DNA from: Geodermatophilus siccatus
Lineage (GTDB): Bacteria > Actinomycetota > Actinomycetes > Mycobacteriales > Geodermatophilaceae
Reading direction: 5' to 3'
Length of the DNA stretch: 64,000 nt
Assembly (NCBI RefSeq): GCF_900103785.1
Contig: NZ_FNHE01000011.1
Coordinates: forward strand, 62,001 to 126,000
Shown here: positions 16,288-23,879 of the stretch, in pieces
Layout: each line of letters begins with the position of its first letter
How positions within the stretch are numbered: the stretch's first letter is position 1
Notes under the pieces: generated by a model
The model's input: only the letters and a program-made list of their open reading frames with translations
Told to the model about the DNA's origin: nothing
Database searches by the model: none
Translations under genes and position numbers: made by a program

Positions 16288-16540
16288 GCCGCCGTCCTCC
16301 CCGCTCCGGTCCGCCGGGCCCCGTGCGGACGACGGCGTCGCGACGACCCTGCCAGGACCCCTCGCCGGGGAGGCCTCCCGGCTCGACGGAGACGGCGGGG
16401 CGCGCTCCACCTGGTGCATCCCGACGGAGGTGCGCGGGCCCGCGCTCGCCCGTCCCCGACCAGCCGGGCGCCTCGGCCCGCTCGACCCCGCTCCGCCCGC
16501 GGACGGACCCCCGTGTCCCGGTGACGGCACCGGCGCGGTG

Positions 16541-17104
16541 TCAGGGCCGCCCACGGCGGGCGCGTCCGTCCCGGGCGAGGCGGCGGGCCTCCCGGAGGGG
16601 CAGCGGGGTCCGCACCCCGGACGACGAGGCGAGGACGAGCCCGGCCGCGACCTCCGCGGCGGTGCGCCAGGCGGCGTGCGCCACGACCGGGCGCGCGCCG
16701 GCCGCCGTGCGCACCCAGCGGGCCACCTCGGCGCCGTCCAGCCGGAGCGGTGACGTGTCGCCCCGCGCAGGGCCGGGTGGGGGACCGACGGCGAGGAGGG
16801 GACGGTCGGTGACGCCGACCGTGGGCAGGTCCAGGTCCGCGCCGAGGTGCAGCGCGAGGCCGGCCCGCCGCGGGTGGTCCCGGCCGGCCGCGGCCAGCAG
16901 GAGGACGTCCGGCCGCGGGTGCAGCCCGCCGACCGCGGCGGCCAGCAACGGCCCGTCCCGAGCGACCAGCGACCCGGGTTCGTAGGGCACCCGCACCACG
17001 CCGGCCGCCACCTCCGTGGCCAGGACCCGCTCCCCGCGGGTCAGCACCGCGGCCGCCCAGGCGGGGCCGACGTCGCCGGCCGAGACGACGACGGCGGCGG
17101 CCAC
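16541..17104 (-). CDS. Endonuclease V-like protein lacking catalytic residues
   Basis: The 187-residue frame has the order of endonuclease V motifs: a strand with AGDVG (family GvDvs), YEPGSLVARDGPLLAAAV (family PGyLafREgpll), then PDVLLLAAAGRDHPRRAGLA and HLGADLDLPTVGVTD. Active enzymes, which cut DNA or RNA near inosine, use Asp, Glu and a second Asp in VDGHG, plus Lys in GVAK. Here the first Asp remains, Glu is Asp, the VDGHG Asp is Ala, and the Lys is Asp. It is probably inactive as a nuclease. Homology extends upstream of GTG 17104 to about 17194 (LTPPDAVVAEQLRLAAEHPP), where a CTG would overlap the stop of the preceding small gene; the true start is unclear. Confidence 0.7.
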   Translation of the reverse strand: MAAAVVVSAGDVGPAWAAAVLTRGERVLATEVAAGVVRVPYEPGSLVARDGPLLAAAVGGLHPRPDVLLLAAAGRDHPRRAGLALHLGADLDLPTVGVTDRPLLAVGPPPGPARGDTSPLRLDGAEVARWVRTAAGARPVVAHAAWRTAAEVAAGLVLASSSGVRTPLPLREARRLARDGRARRGRP

Positions 17105-17190
17105 GGCCGGGAGCCACCCCCCGGGCCGCCAGGCCGGCGGGTGCTCGGCGGCGAGCCGCAGCTGTTCGGCGACGACCGCGTCGGGCGGGG

Positions 17191-17340
17191 TCAGACGGGC
17201 TGCGGTCCGGACGGCGGCGGCGCCGACGGGTCGGCGGGACCCGGCACGGGGAAGGGAGCCGGCTCGGGCGGCGGCACGGGGTCCACGGGCGACGGCGTCG
17301 GTGACGGGGGTTGCGGACCGGGAGGCGGCGGGACGGTCAT
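17191..17340 (-). CDS. Small proline-rich protein
   Basis: A 49-residue frame from ATG 17340, about 45 percent Pro (MTVPPPPGPQPPSPTPSPVD). No signal peptide or membrane segment; unstructured. Its TGA lies at the apparent start of the endonuclease V-like frame, so it could act as a coupled leader peptide. Long Pro runs would stall ribosomes without EF-P. No ribosome site is seen and its reality is uncertain. Confidence 0.35.
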   Translation of the reverse strand: MTVPPPPGPQPPSPTPSPVDPVPPPEPAPFPVPGPADPSAPPPSGPQPV

Positions 17341-17399
17341 GGACCGACGCTAGTCCCGGGCTGGCCCGCCGTGGACCGGCGGACGCGCACCGGGTCCCC

Positions 17400-17405
17400 T
17401 AGCGT
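17400..17405 (+). promoter_or_regulatory. -10-like hexamer of a leaderless promoter
   Basis: TAGCGT ends 7 nt before the GTG at 17413 with no ribosome site between, the same layout as at 11645. Confidence 0.5.
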
Positions 17406-17412
17406 CCGGGAC

Positions 17413-18789
17413 GTGGGCAGACGCGTGGTGGTGATCGGCGGGGACGCCGCGGGCGGCAGTGCGGCGTCGCAGGCGAAGAAGCGACGTCCCGACCTGGACG
17501 TCGTCATGTTCGAGCGGGGCCGTGCGACGTCGTACTCCGCGTGCGGCATCCCGTACTGGATCAGCGACGCCGTCGACTCCGAGGCCGACCTGGTCGCGCG
17601 CACGCCGGAGCAGCACCGCGCGATGGGCATCGACGTCCGGATGCGGACCGAGGTCGTCGGCATCGACCTCGACCGGCGCGTCGTCCACTGGCGCGACCTG
17701 GAGGACGGCGGCAGCGGCGTGGAGCCGTTCGACGACCTGGTGTACGCCACCGGCAGCGTCCCCATGCGGCCGCCGGTGCCCGGCATCGACGCGACCGGGG
17801 TCCACGGCGTCCAGACGCTGGACGACGGCGCGGCGCTGCGGGCCGCGCTCGAGAGCGGGGACGTGCGGCGCGTGGTCGTCGTCGGCGGCGGCTACATCGG
17901 CCTGGAGATCGCCGAGGCCTGCCGGATCCGCGGGCTCGAGGTGACCGTCGTGGACATGTCGGCGACGCCGGTCGGCACGTTCGACCCCGACGTCGGGGAG
18001 TTCATCGCCGACGCGGTGCGCAAGGAGGACATCGAGCTGGTCCTCTCCGACGCCGTCGCCGCGATCGAGACCGACGCCGGCGGCCGGGCCCGGGCGGTGG
18101 TGACCGCCAGCGGCCGGGAGCTGCCCGCCGACCTGGTGGTGCTCGGCCTCGGCGTCCGGCCGGCGGTCCGGCTGGCGGAGGAGGCCGGCATCCCGCTCGG
18201 CACCTCCGGCGGCATCGCGGTCGACACGGGGATGCGCACCCGGGTCGAGGGCGTGTGGGCCGCCGGCGACTGCGTCGAGTCGGTGCACCGGCTCTCCGGC
18301 CAGCGGGTGGTGGTCGCCCTGGGCACGCACGCCAACAAGCAGGGCCGGGTGGCCGGCATCAACATCGGCGGCGGCTACGCGACCTTCCCCGGCGTCATCG
18401 GCACCGCCATCACCCGCATCTGCGAGCTGGAGGCGGCCCGCACCGGGCTGTCCACCGCCGAGGCCGAGGCGGCCGGGTACCAGTTCGTCACCGCCGTCGT
18501 CGACTCGACCACCAAGGCCGGCTACTTCCCGGGCGCGCAGCCGATCCGGCTCAAGATGATCGCCGAGCGGCGCAGCGGCCGGCTGCTCGGCGCCCAGGTC
18601 GTCGGCCGGGAGGCGGCGGCCAAGCGCATCGACGCGCTGGCCATCTGCATCTGGAACGAGATGGGCGTCGACGAGATCCTCTCGCTCGACCTCTCCTACG
18701 CCCCCCCGTTCTCGCCCGTCTGGGACCCGGTGCTCATCGCCGCGCGCAAGGCCTTCGAGGCCGTGGAGGCCGACGTCCGGCAGCTCTGA
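17413..18789 (+). CDS. FAD-dependent pyridine nucleotide-disulfide oxidoreductase (CoA-disulfide reductase-like)
   Basis: A 458-residue flavoprotein. FAD site VVVIGGDAAGGSAASQAKKR, NAD(P)H site VVVVGGGYIGLEIAEACRIR, second FAD motif TRVEGVWAAGDC, and a C-terminal dimerisation domain from about 340. The single redox Cys of the CoA-disulfide reductase/NADH oxidase/Npsr class is present as SYSACGIPYW (Cys about 43), and there is no CxxxxC pair as in glutathione reductase. Such enzymes reduce CoA disulfide, persulfides or oxygen; which one cannot be read from sequence. In a mycothiol-using actinobacterium this could support low-molecular-weight thiol balance. GTG 17413 has a -10-like hexamer 7 nt upstream. 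A 34-bp palindrome follows. Confidence 0.92.
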   Translation: MGRRVVVIGGDAAGGSAASQAKKRRPDLDVVMFERGRATSYSACGIPYWISDAVDSEADLVARTPEQHRAMGIDVRMRTEVVGIDLDRRVVHWRDLEDGGSGVEPFDDLVYATGSVPMRPPVPGIDATGVHGVQTLDDGAALRAALESGDVRRVVVVGGGYIGLEIAEACRIRGLEVTVVDMSATPVGTFDPDVGEFIADAVRKEDIELVLSDAVAAIETDAGGRARAVVTASGRELPADLVVLGLGVRPAVRLAEEAGIPLGTSGGIAVDTGMRTRVEGVWAAGDCVESVHRLSGQRVVVALGTHANKQGRVAGINIGGGYATFPGVIGTAITRICELEAARTGLSTAEAEAAGYQFVTAVVDSTTKAGYFPGAQPIRLKMIAERRSGRLLGAQVVGREAAAKRIDALAICIWNEMGVDEILSLDLSYAPPFSPVWDPVLIAARKAFEAVEADVRQL

Positions 18790-18799
18790 CGCCGGGTCC

Positions 18800-18833
18800 G
18801 CCGGCGCCGCACCCCGCGGGGTGCGGCGCCGGC
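18800..18833 (+). terminator. Perfect 34-bp palindromic terminator
   Basis: GCCGGCGCCGCACCCC and its exact complement flank a 2-bp centre, 11 bp after the oxidoreductase stop. No T tract; typical GC-rich actinobacterial terminator, usable from either side. Confidence 0.75.
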
Positions 18834-18881
18834 GCAGGCCCCGTCCAGGGCACCGCCCCGAGCCTGGTGAGGCGCTGGAAC

Positions 18882-18937
18882 GGCCCCCCTGCAGGGACCC
18901 GCCGCGCGCCTGCGAGCGGTGGAGGGCAGGGGGCCTT
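18882..18937 (-). repeat. Stop-adjacent hairpin element, copy 1
   Basis: On the minus strand it starts 2 nt after the cold-shock gene stop with AAGGCCCCCTGC and closes with GCAGGGGGGCC around CTCGCAGGCGCG. Same design as 21010-21067 and 47276-47331. Probably the transcription terminator of the cold-shock gene. Confidence 0.6.
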
Positions 18938-18939
18938 CC

Positions 18940-19857
18940 TCAGGCCGGGTCGACCCGGTCGGCCTGCCGGCCGCGCTGACCCTCGCTGGCCTCGAACTCG
19001 ACCCGCTGCCCCTCGTCGAGGCTGCGGTACCCGCCGCGGTCGGCGATCGCGGAGAAGTGCACGAAGACGTCCGGTCCGCCGTCGTCGGGCTCGATGAACC
19101 CGAAGCCCTTCTCCGCGTTGAACCACTTCACCGTGCCGTTGGCCCGGCCGCCGCCCGAGGGACGGCGACCCGCGCCGGCGCCGCCCCGCCCGGCGTCCCG
19201 GCCGCCGTCGCGGTAGCCGCCACGGTCCCGGTCCTGGTAGCCGCCCCGGTCCCGGTCCTGGTAGCCGCCCGGGTCGCGGTACCCACCGCCGCGCGGACCG
19301 GCGTCCCGGGAGCCGCCGCTCCGCTCGGCCGACCGCACGTCCTCGGCCTGCGGACCGCGCTGGCCCTGGGTGACGTCGAACTCGACCCGCTGCCCCTCGT
19401 CGAGGCTGCGGTACCCGCCGCGGTCGGCGATGGCCGAGAAGTGGACGAACACGTCCGGCCCGCCGTCGTCCGGCTGGATGAACCCGAAGCCCTTGTCGGC
19501 GTCGAACCAGGAGACCGTGCCGGTGGCCCGGCCACCGCGCGACGGGCGGCCGCTCTCGCGCCCGCGGTCGCCGCCGCGGCCCCAGTCCCGGTCGTCGTCC
19601 CGCCCGCGGCCCCGGTCCTCACGCCCGCGCTCCTGGCGGCGGGGGGCGCCGCCGACCGGCCGCACCGAGTCGGCCTGCGGGCCGCGCTGGCCCTCGCTGG
19701 CCTCGAACTCCACCTGCTGCCCCTCGTCGAGGCTGCGGTACCCGCCGTCGTCGGCGATCGCGGAGAAGTGGACGAACACGTCCGGTCCGCCGTCGTCGGG
19801 TGCGATGAACCCGAAGCCCTTCTCCGCGTTGAACCACTTCACCGTGCCCTGCGGCAT
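18940..19857 (-). CDS. Protein with three cold-shock domains and RG-rich linkers
   Basis: A 305-residue protein with three CspA-type domains: residues 1-66, 112-174 and 239-302. Each has the RNP1/RNP2 nucleic-acid-binding motifs (GFGFI and VFVHFSAI). The first and third begin [15 protein letters not shown]; the middle one [15 protein letters not shown]. Two disordered linkers rich in Arg, Gly, Asp and Tyr connect them; the second contains repeated GGYQDRDR units (about 197-217). Ordinary CspA is one domain of about 67 residues. It should bind single-stranded RNA or DNA in multivalent fashion; RG/RGG-type linkers often favour condensates, but that is inference here. ATG 19857 has AGGAG 8 nt upstream. 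A stop-adjacent hairpin follows. Confidence 0.92.
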   Translation of the reverse strand: MPQGTVKWFNAEKGFGFIAPDDGGPDVFVHFSAIADDGGYRSLDEGQQVEFEASEGQRGPQADSVRPVGGAPRRQERGREDRGRGRDDDRDWGRGGDRGRESGRPSRGGRATGTVSWFDADKGFGFIQPDDGGPDVFVHFSAIADRGGYRSLDEGQRVEFDVTQGQRGPQAEDVRSAERSGGSRDAGPRGGGYRDPGGYQDRDRGGYQDRDRGGYRDGGRDAGRGGAGAGRRPSGGGRANGTVKWFNAEKGFGFIEPDDGGPDVFVHFSAIADRGGYRSLDEGQRVEFEASEGQRGRQADRVDPA

Positions 19858-20010
19858 CCACGTGCTCCTGCACTGCTCGTCGCCGGCGGGCCCGTCCCAC
19901 CGGCCGTCCTCCGGCCGCGCCGTCCCCGAGGAGAGGCCCGGCCGCAGCCTCAAGCCTCCCTCACCCGCCGCGCGCGCGGGCAGGCACCCGGCAGGAGACC
20001 GGTCCCGGGC

Positions 20011-20217
20011 TCATGCTGCGCGCGCCCGGCGAGCGGCGGTCATGGTGTCGAGGCGCGCGTCGAGCAGCTCGTTGAGCCGATCCTCGGCGGTCTGGCAGGC
20101 GGCGACCGCCGCCCCGCTCGGGGAGCGCGCGAACGTCGACCGCGCCGTGCCGAGCTCACGGTGGGCCTCGACGATGCGTCGGTCGATCTCGGACAGGGGG
20201 ACGACGGCGGGTGCCAT
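20011..20217 (-). CDS. Hypothetical small helical protein
   Basis: A 68-residue protein from ATG 20217 with GGAG just upstream: LSEIDRRIVEAHRELGTARS, then CQTAEDRLNELLDARLDTMT. Predicted two-helix hairpin, soluble, one Cys. I recognise no family, although such short helical proteins are frequent in this order. It stands alone between the cold-shock gene and a membrane-associated protein, all with their own signals. Function unknown. Confidence 0.6.
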   Translation of the reverse strand: MAPAVVPLSEIDRRIVEAHRELGTARSTFARSPSGAAVAACQTAEDRLNELLDARLDTMTAARRARAA

Positions 20218-20419
20218 GGGGTGCTCCGCGGGGACTCCGGCCGGTCCGACTGTCCGAACCTCGGCCGCACGGCGTTGCATACCCACCCGTGACCGCTCCC
20301 ATCCCCGGCCGGCACTCCCGCGGCGTGTCGCGGAGGTCGGCGGGCGTGTCCCGTTACCCGGGCGCGGGTCCGGGTAGGGGCGGCCACTCGCACGGGGGGA
20401 CGCGACCGGAGGAGGAACG

Positions 20420-21007
20420 ATGACGTCCAGCAGCGACAACCACGTCGTGGCACAGGCGGTACACGACCTGGGCTCGGCTCTGTGGTTCGGCGGAGCGGTG
20501 ATGGGCATCGCCGGCGTCAACAAGTCCGGCCAGGACCTCTCCCAGGGCCTCGACCGCATCCGGGTGGCCGGGTCCGCGTGGAGCCGGTACCAGCCCGCGC
20601 AGTTCGGCGGCATCGCCGCCACGCTGCTGGCCGGGCTGCGGCTCACCCAGGTCGGCGGCCGGCGGATCGCCCTGCAGAAGGGCTTCGGCACCGTGGGCGC
20701 GCTCAAGGCCGGGCTGGCCGTGGCCGGCGCGGGCGCCACCGCCTACGCCGCCTACAGCGGCAGCCGCATCGGCAAGGCCGCCGAGGAGGCCGCGCGCCGC
20801 GGCGAGCAGGTGGAGGTCAAGGACGCCACCCTGCCGACGCAGAACACCCCGCCGGAGATCGCCAAGTGGCAGAGCCGGCAGCGGGTGACGCAGTTCCTCG
20901 TGCCCGCGCTGGCCGGCGCGAACATCGTCTGCAACTCGTGGCTGGTGCAGTCCTACCGCGTCGGGGCGACGGCCAAGGGCGTGCTGCGGCGGCTGCTGCC
21001 GGACTGA
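20420..21007 (+). CDS. Conserved hypothetical membrane-associated protein
   Basis: A 195-residue protein common in actinobacteria but without assigned function. Hydrophobic stretches at about 18-33 (GSALWFGGAVMGIAGV), 64-78 (FGGIAATLLAGLRL) and 94-112 (LKAGLAVAGAGATAYAAYSG), and again near 160-173, suggest up to four weak membrane helices. The opening AVHDLGSALWFGG resembles DUF4149-like membrane proteins. ATG 20420 follows a strong GGAGGAGG. A stop-adjacent hairpin element follows 2 nt after the stop. Confidence 0.7.
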   Translation: MTSSSDNHVVAQAVHDLGSALWFGGAVMGIAGVNKSGQDLSQGLDRIRVAGSAWSRYQPAQFGGIAATLLAGLRLTQVGGRRIALQKGFGTVGALKAGLAVAGAGATAYAAYSGSRIGKAAEEAARRGEQVEVKDATLPTQNTPPEIAKWQSRQRVTQFLVPALAGANIVCNSWLVQSYRVGATAKGVLRRLLPD

Positions 21008-21009
21008 AG

Positions 21010-21067
21010 AAGGACCACCGTTCCCCCCACGCCTCGCAGGCTCGGCGCGGGACCCTGGAGGGTGGCC
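21010..21067 (+). repeat. Stop-adjacent hairpin element, copy 2
   Basis: AAGGACCACC ... GGTGGCC stem enclosing CGCAGGCTCGGCGCGGGACC, 2 nt after a stop codon. Shares its core with 47276-47331 (CGCACGCTCGGCGCGAGCC). Further hairpins continue to about 21105 (CCCTGG/CCAGGG; GCCGG-TGCAA-CCGGC). Likely terminator family. Confidence 0.6.
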
Positions 21068-21188
21068 ACCGTCCTCCCAGGGCGGAGGCCGGTGCAACCG
21101 GCTGCAACGCTCCCGGGGACCGGGCGCCTCGCGGTGTCCTGTCGGCAGCCTCCCGCGCGGAGGTCCACCGACGGACGGAGACGACGCC

Positions 21189-22247
21189 ATGAAGGCAGCC
21201 CGGTTCCACGGTCGCGGCGACATCCGGGTCGAGGAGGTCCCCGACCCCCAGGTGCGCCCCGGAACGGTCGCCGTCGAGGTCGAGTGGTGCGGCATCTGCG
21301 GCACCGACCTGCACGAGTACCTCGAGGGCCCGATCTTCGTGCCGACGGCCGAGGCGCCGCACCCGCTGACCGGTGAGGGCATGCCGGTGACTCTCGGCCA
21401 CGAGTTCGCCGGCGTGGTGGCGGAGGTCGGCCCCGGGGTGGACGACGTGCGGGTGGGCGACCGGGTGGTCGTGGAGCCCTACGTCGTCTGCGGTCGCTGC
21501 GACGCCTGCCAGCAGGGTCGCTACAACGTCTGCCGCACCCTCGGCTTCGTGGGGCTCTCCGGCGGCGGCGGGGGCTTCTCCCGGTACGTCGTGGCCGAGC
21601 GGCGGTGGATCCACCCGCTCGGCGACCTCGGCACGGACGTCGGGGCGCTGGTCGAACCGCTCGCCGTCGCCCACCACGCCGTCCGGCTCTCCGGCGCCCG
21701 GCCGGGACACGCGGCGGTGGTGTTCGGGGCCGGTCCCATCGGGCTGGTGACCACCGCGGCGCTGACCGCCGCCGGCGTGGACCAGGTGCTCGTGGTGGAG
21801 CCCGCCGAGGCGCGCAAGCAGAAGGCCGCGGGCGCCGGCGCGGCCACCGTGCTCGACCCGCGGTCGGTCGACGTCGTCGAGGCCGTGGAGGAGCTGACGA
21901 AGGGCCGAGGCGCCGACGTCACCTTCGAGTGCGCCGGCGTCGACCAGGTGCTGGCGACGGCCATCCGCTCCACCCGTGCCGGCGGCACCTGCGTCAACGT
22001 GGCGATCTGGGGGCACGAGGCCCGCGTGGCGATGAACGACCTGGTGTTCCGCGAGGTCAGCGTGCTGGGCAGCCTCGCCTACGCGCACGACCACCCGGCG
22101 ACGATCGAGATGGTGGCCTCCGGCCGGGTGGACCCGTTCCAGTTCATCACCGGGCGGATCGGCCTCGACGACATCCTCGACCAGGGGTTCCGCGAGCTGA
22201 TCGACAACAAGGAGGAGAACGTCAAGATCCTGGTGCAGCCCCGATGA
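21189..22247 (+). CDS. Zinc-dependent alcohol dehydrogenase, 2,3-butanediol dehydrogenase-like
   Basis: A 352-residue medium-chain dehydrogenase. Catalytic zinc ligands in WCGICGTDLHEY and GHEFAGVV (Cys, His, Glu); structural zinc Cys in VVCGRCDACQQGRYNVC; Rossmann motif VVFGAGPIGLVTTAAL. The GTDLHEYLEGPIFVP segment and length are characteristic of bacterial (R,R)-butanediol/acetoin dehydrogenases, which interconvert acetoin and 2,3-butanediol with NAD. Substrate assignment is by family resemblance; other vicinal diols are possible. ATG 21189 has GGAG upstream. Its 3' end overlaps the convergent YciI gene by 26 bp. Confidence 0.9.
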   Translation: MKAARFHGRGDIRVEEVPDPQVRPGTVAVEVEWCGICGTDLHEYLEGPIFVPTAEAPHPLTGEGMPVTLGHEFAGVVAEVGPGVDDVRVGDRVVVEPYVVCGRCDACQQGRYNVCRTLGFVGLSGGGGGFSRYVVAERRWIHPLGDLGTDVGALVEPLAVAHHAVRLSGARPGHAAVVFGAGPIGLVTTAALTAAGVDQVLVVEPAEARKQKAAGAGAATVLDPRSVDVVEAVEELTKGRGADVTFECAGVDQVLATAIRSTRAGGTCVNVAIWGHEARVAMNDLVFREVSVLGSLAYAHDHPATIEMVASGRVDPFQFITGRIGLDDILDQGFRELIDNKEENVKILVQPR

Positions 22248-22521
22248 CGACGGCCCACGGCCGGATGGTCCAGCCGGTCACCAGCCCCTGGACGACGTAG
22301 GGGTCGGACTCGACGAAGCGCTCCACCGCCTCGCGCGGCGCCGTCCACACCAGCAACGCGCGGTCGTACGGGTCGGGCAGCGCTCCGGCCATCAGCAGCT
22401 CCCCGCGCTCGTGGGCGGCTCGGAGGAGCGCCAGGTGTTCGGCCCGCAGCGCCTCCCGGCGCTCCAGGTAGTCGTCGGCCAGCGTGTACTCCAGGACGCT
22501 GTACTGCGAGGCGGGCTGCAC
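22222..22521 (-). CDS. YciI family protein
   Basis: A 99-residue protein with the YCII ferredoxin-like fold: YTLADDYLERREALRAEHLA, the conserved His-Asp pair represented by H-L-A-L-L and DPYDRALLVW, then RFVESDPYVVQGLVTGWTI. Members are small dimeric proteins with a proposed but mostly unproven enzymatic or regulatory role. The GTG at 22521 has no ribosome site and may be leaderless. The 3' end overlaps the dehydrogenase on the other strand by 26 bp, so transcription could interfere. Confidence 0.85.
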   Translation of the reverse strand: MQPASQYSVLEYTLADDYLERREALRAEHLALLRAAHERGELLMAGALPDPYDRALLVWTAPREAVERFVESDPYVVQGLVTGWTIRPWAVVIGAAPGS

Positions 22522-22552
22522 GCCGACAGTCTCCCAGGCGGGCAGGGCGCGT

Positions 22553-22616
22553 CTGACGGACCTCCGGCCTCAGTGGCACCGCCCAGGCGGCGCTCCCTTC
22601 GGCATGGGTCCGTCAG
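22553..22616 (-). terminator. Long-loop hairpin after the MEDS/HATPase gene
   Basis: Perfect 10-bp stem CTGACGGACC / GGTCCGTCAG with a 44-nt loop, 7 bp beyond the stop of the minus-strand gene at 22624. Confidence 0.5.
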
Positions 22617-22623
22617 GCGCGCC

Positions 22624-23598
22624 CTAGCGCAGCGCGGTCGTCAGCCGCACCGTGACGCCGTCCGGGCCGGAGCTGATGTCGACGTGGTCGCACAGCTGGC
22701 GGGCCAGCCACACGCCCATGCCGCCGCGGGAGAGGTCCTCGCCGTGGGCCGGGCCGTAGCCGGCGAACGGGGTGTCCAGGCCCGGGCCGTGGTCGGTGAC
22801 GGCGCACACGACCCGGTCGGCCGACGTCCACAGCCGCAGGCCCACCGGCGGCGCGCCGTGCCGGACGGCGTTGGACGTCATCTCGTCGACGGCCAGGAGG
22901 AAGTCCTCGACCACCTCGCGCGCACCACCGATGGCGGCCAGCTCGGCGGCGACGGCGTGCCGCAGCGCGATCGGGTCGGTGACGTCGTCCACGGCCAGGC
23001 GCGGGACGCCGGCCTGCAGCGGCTCCACCGGCACCGGCAGCCTTCGCAGGTAGTCGGCCGGGTCGACGAAGCGGGGGTTGGGCGTGCGGGACCGGCCGGT
23101 GACGACGGTCGGGTGGGTGCGGGCGACCGACTCCAACACCTGGTCGGGCAGCCGCGTGGTGTCGAAGACGCACAGCCCCCACAGCGGCCAGGGCCCCAGG
23201 GCGTCGTTGATGACGGCCTCGTAGCGCTGCCACTCCAGCCACTCGCGCTCGGTGCGGCCGAAGTCGGTCTCGCCGATGACCCGGACGCGCGGCGCGCCGG
23301 CGGCGGACAGCTCGTCGGCCAGCCGCCGGAACTCGATCACCGCCGCGGGCGTCCGCCGGGCGTAGCCGGCGCCCCGGGCGACCACGCGGACCCGCTCGTC
23401 GCCGTCCACGGTCTGCCGGACGACGTCCGCGGTGGCGGGTGAGGCGGCGACGACCACGGCGTCCCCGGCGGCCAGGCCGGCCTGCACGAAGGGAACCGTG
23501 GCGGCGGCCAGCTCGTCGGGGGAGGAGAAGAACAGCGCGTCGTGCACGTAACGCGGGCCGGGCACGGGGACGACCCCGTGCGAGAGCGCCGTGTCCAC
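22624..23598 (-). CDS. MEDS sensor domain and HATPase_c (anti-sigma-like) regulator
   Basis: A 324-residue cytoplasmic protein. Residues about 15-185 form a MEDS domain (HDALFFSSPDELAAATVPFV, AGDAVVVAASPATADVV, VIGETDFGRTEREWLEWQRY), a ligand-sensing domain found in DcmR-type proteins. The C-terminal about 120 residues are a GHKL ATPase of the RsbW/anti-sigma class: VVEDFLLAVDEMTSNAVRHG (N box), VTDHGPGLDTPF (G1) and GGMGVWLARQLCDHV (G2). No His-phosphoacceptor domain exists, so it is a serine kinase/anti-sigma type switch rather than a histidine kinase. GTG 23598 has GAGGGGAC upstream. The partner sigma or anti-anti-sigma is not in the window. Confidence 0.88.
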   Translation of the reverse strand: MDTALSHGVVPVPGPRYVHDALFFSSPDELAAATVPFVQAGLAAGDAVVVAASPATADVVRQTVDGDERVRVVARGAGYARRTPAAVIEFRRLADELSAAGAPRVRVIGETDFGRTEREWLEWQRYEAVINDALGPWPLWGLCVFDTTRLPDQVLESVARTHPTVVTGRSRTPNPRFVDPADYLRRLPVPVEPLQAGVPRLAVDDVTDPIALRHAVAAELAAIGGAREVVEDFLLAVDEMTSNAVRHGAPPVGLRLWTSADRVVCAVTDHGPGLDTPFAGYGPAHGEDLSRGGMGVWLARQLCDHVDISSGPDGVTVRLTTALR

Positions 23599-23879
23599 TG
23601 TCCGTCCCCTCGCGTGTGGCCCGCCGTTGCCCCACCACGGTAGCCAGGTCCGCGGTGCGGCCGCCCGCGGACACGGGGCGATGTCGCCCACCCCGGGCAT
23701 GCCCGCGGGCTCCCGGCTGTTGTCCCTCCCGGGCCCGGACGGGCCCTCGGCCGGGGGTGCTGCGCCCACGGCCTCTCCCGCACCAGACGAAGGACGACGT
23801 CCTGCCTGCCTCCCCGTACCCCCGGACCGTCTCCGGGGACGAGCTCCCCGCCGGCGCCGGCGCCGGCCCGGCGCTGCCG

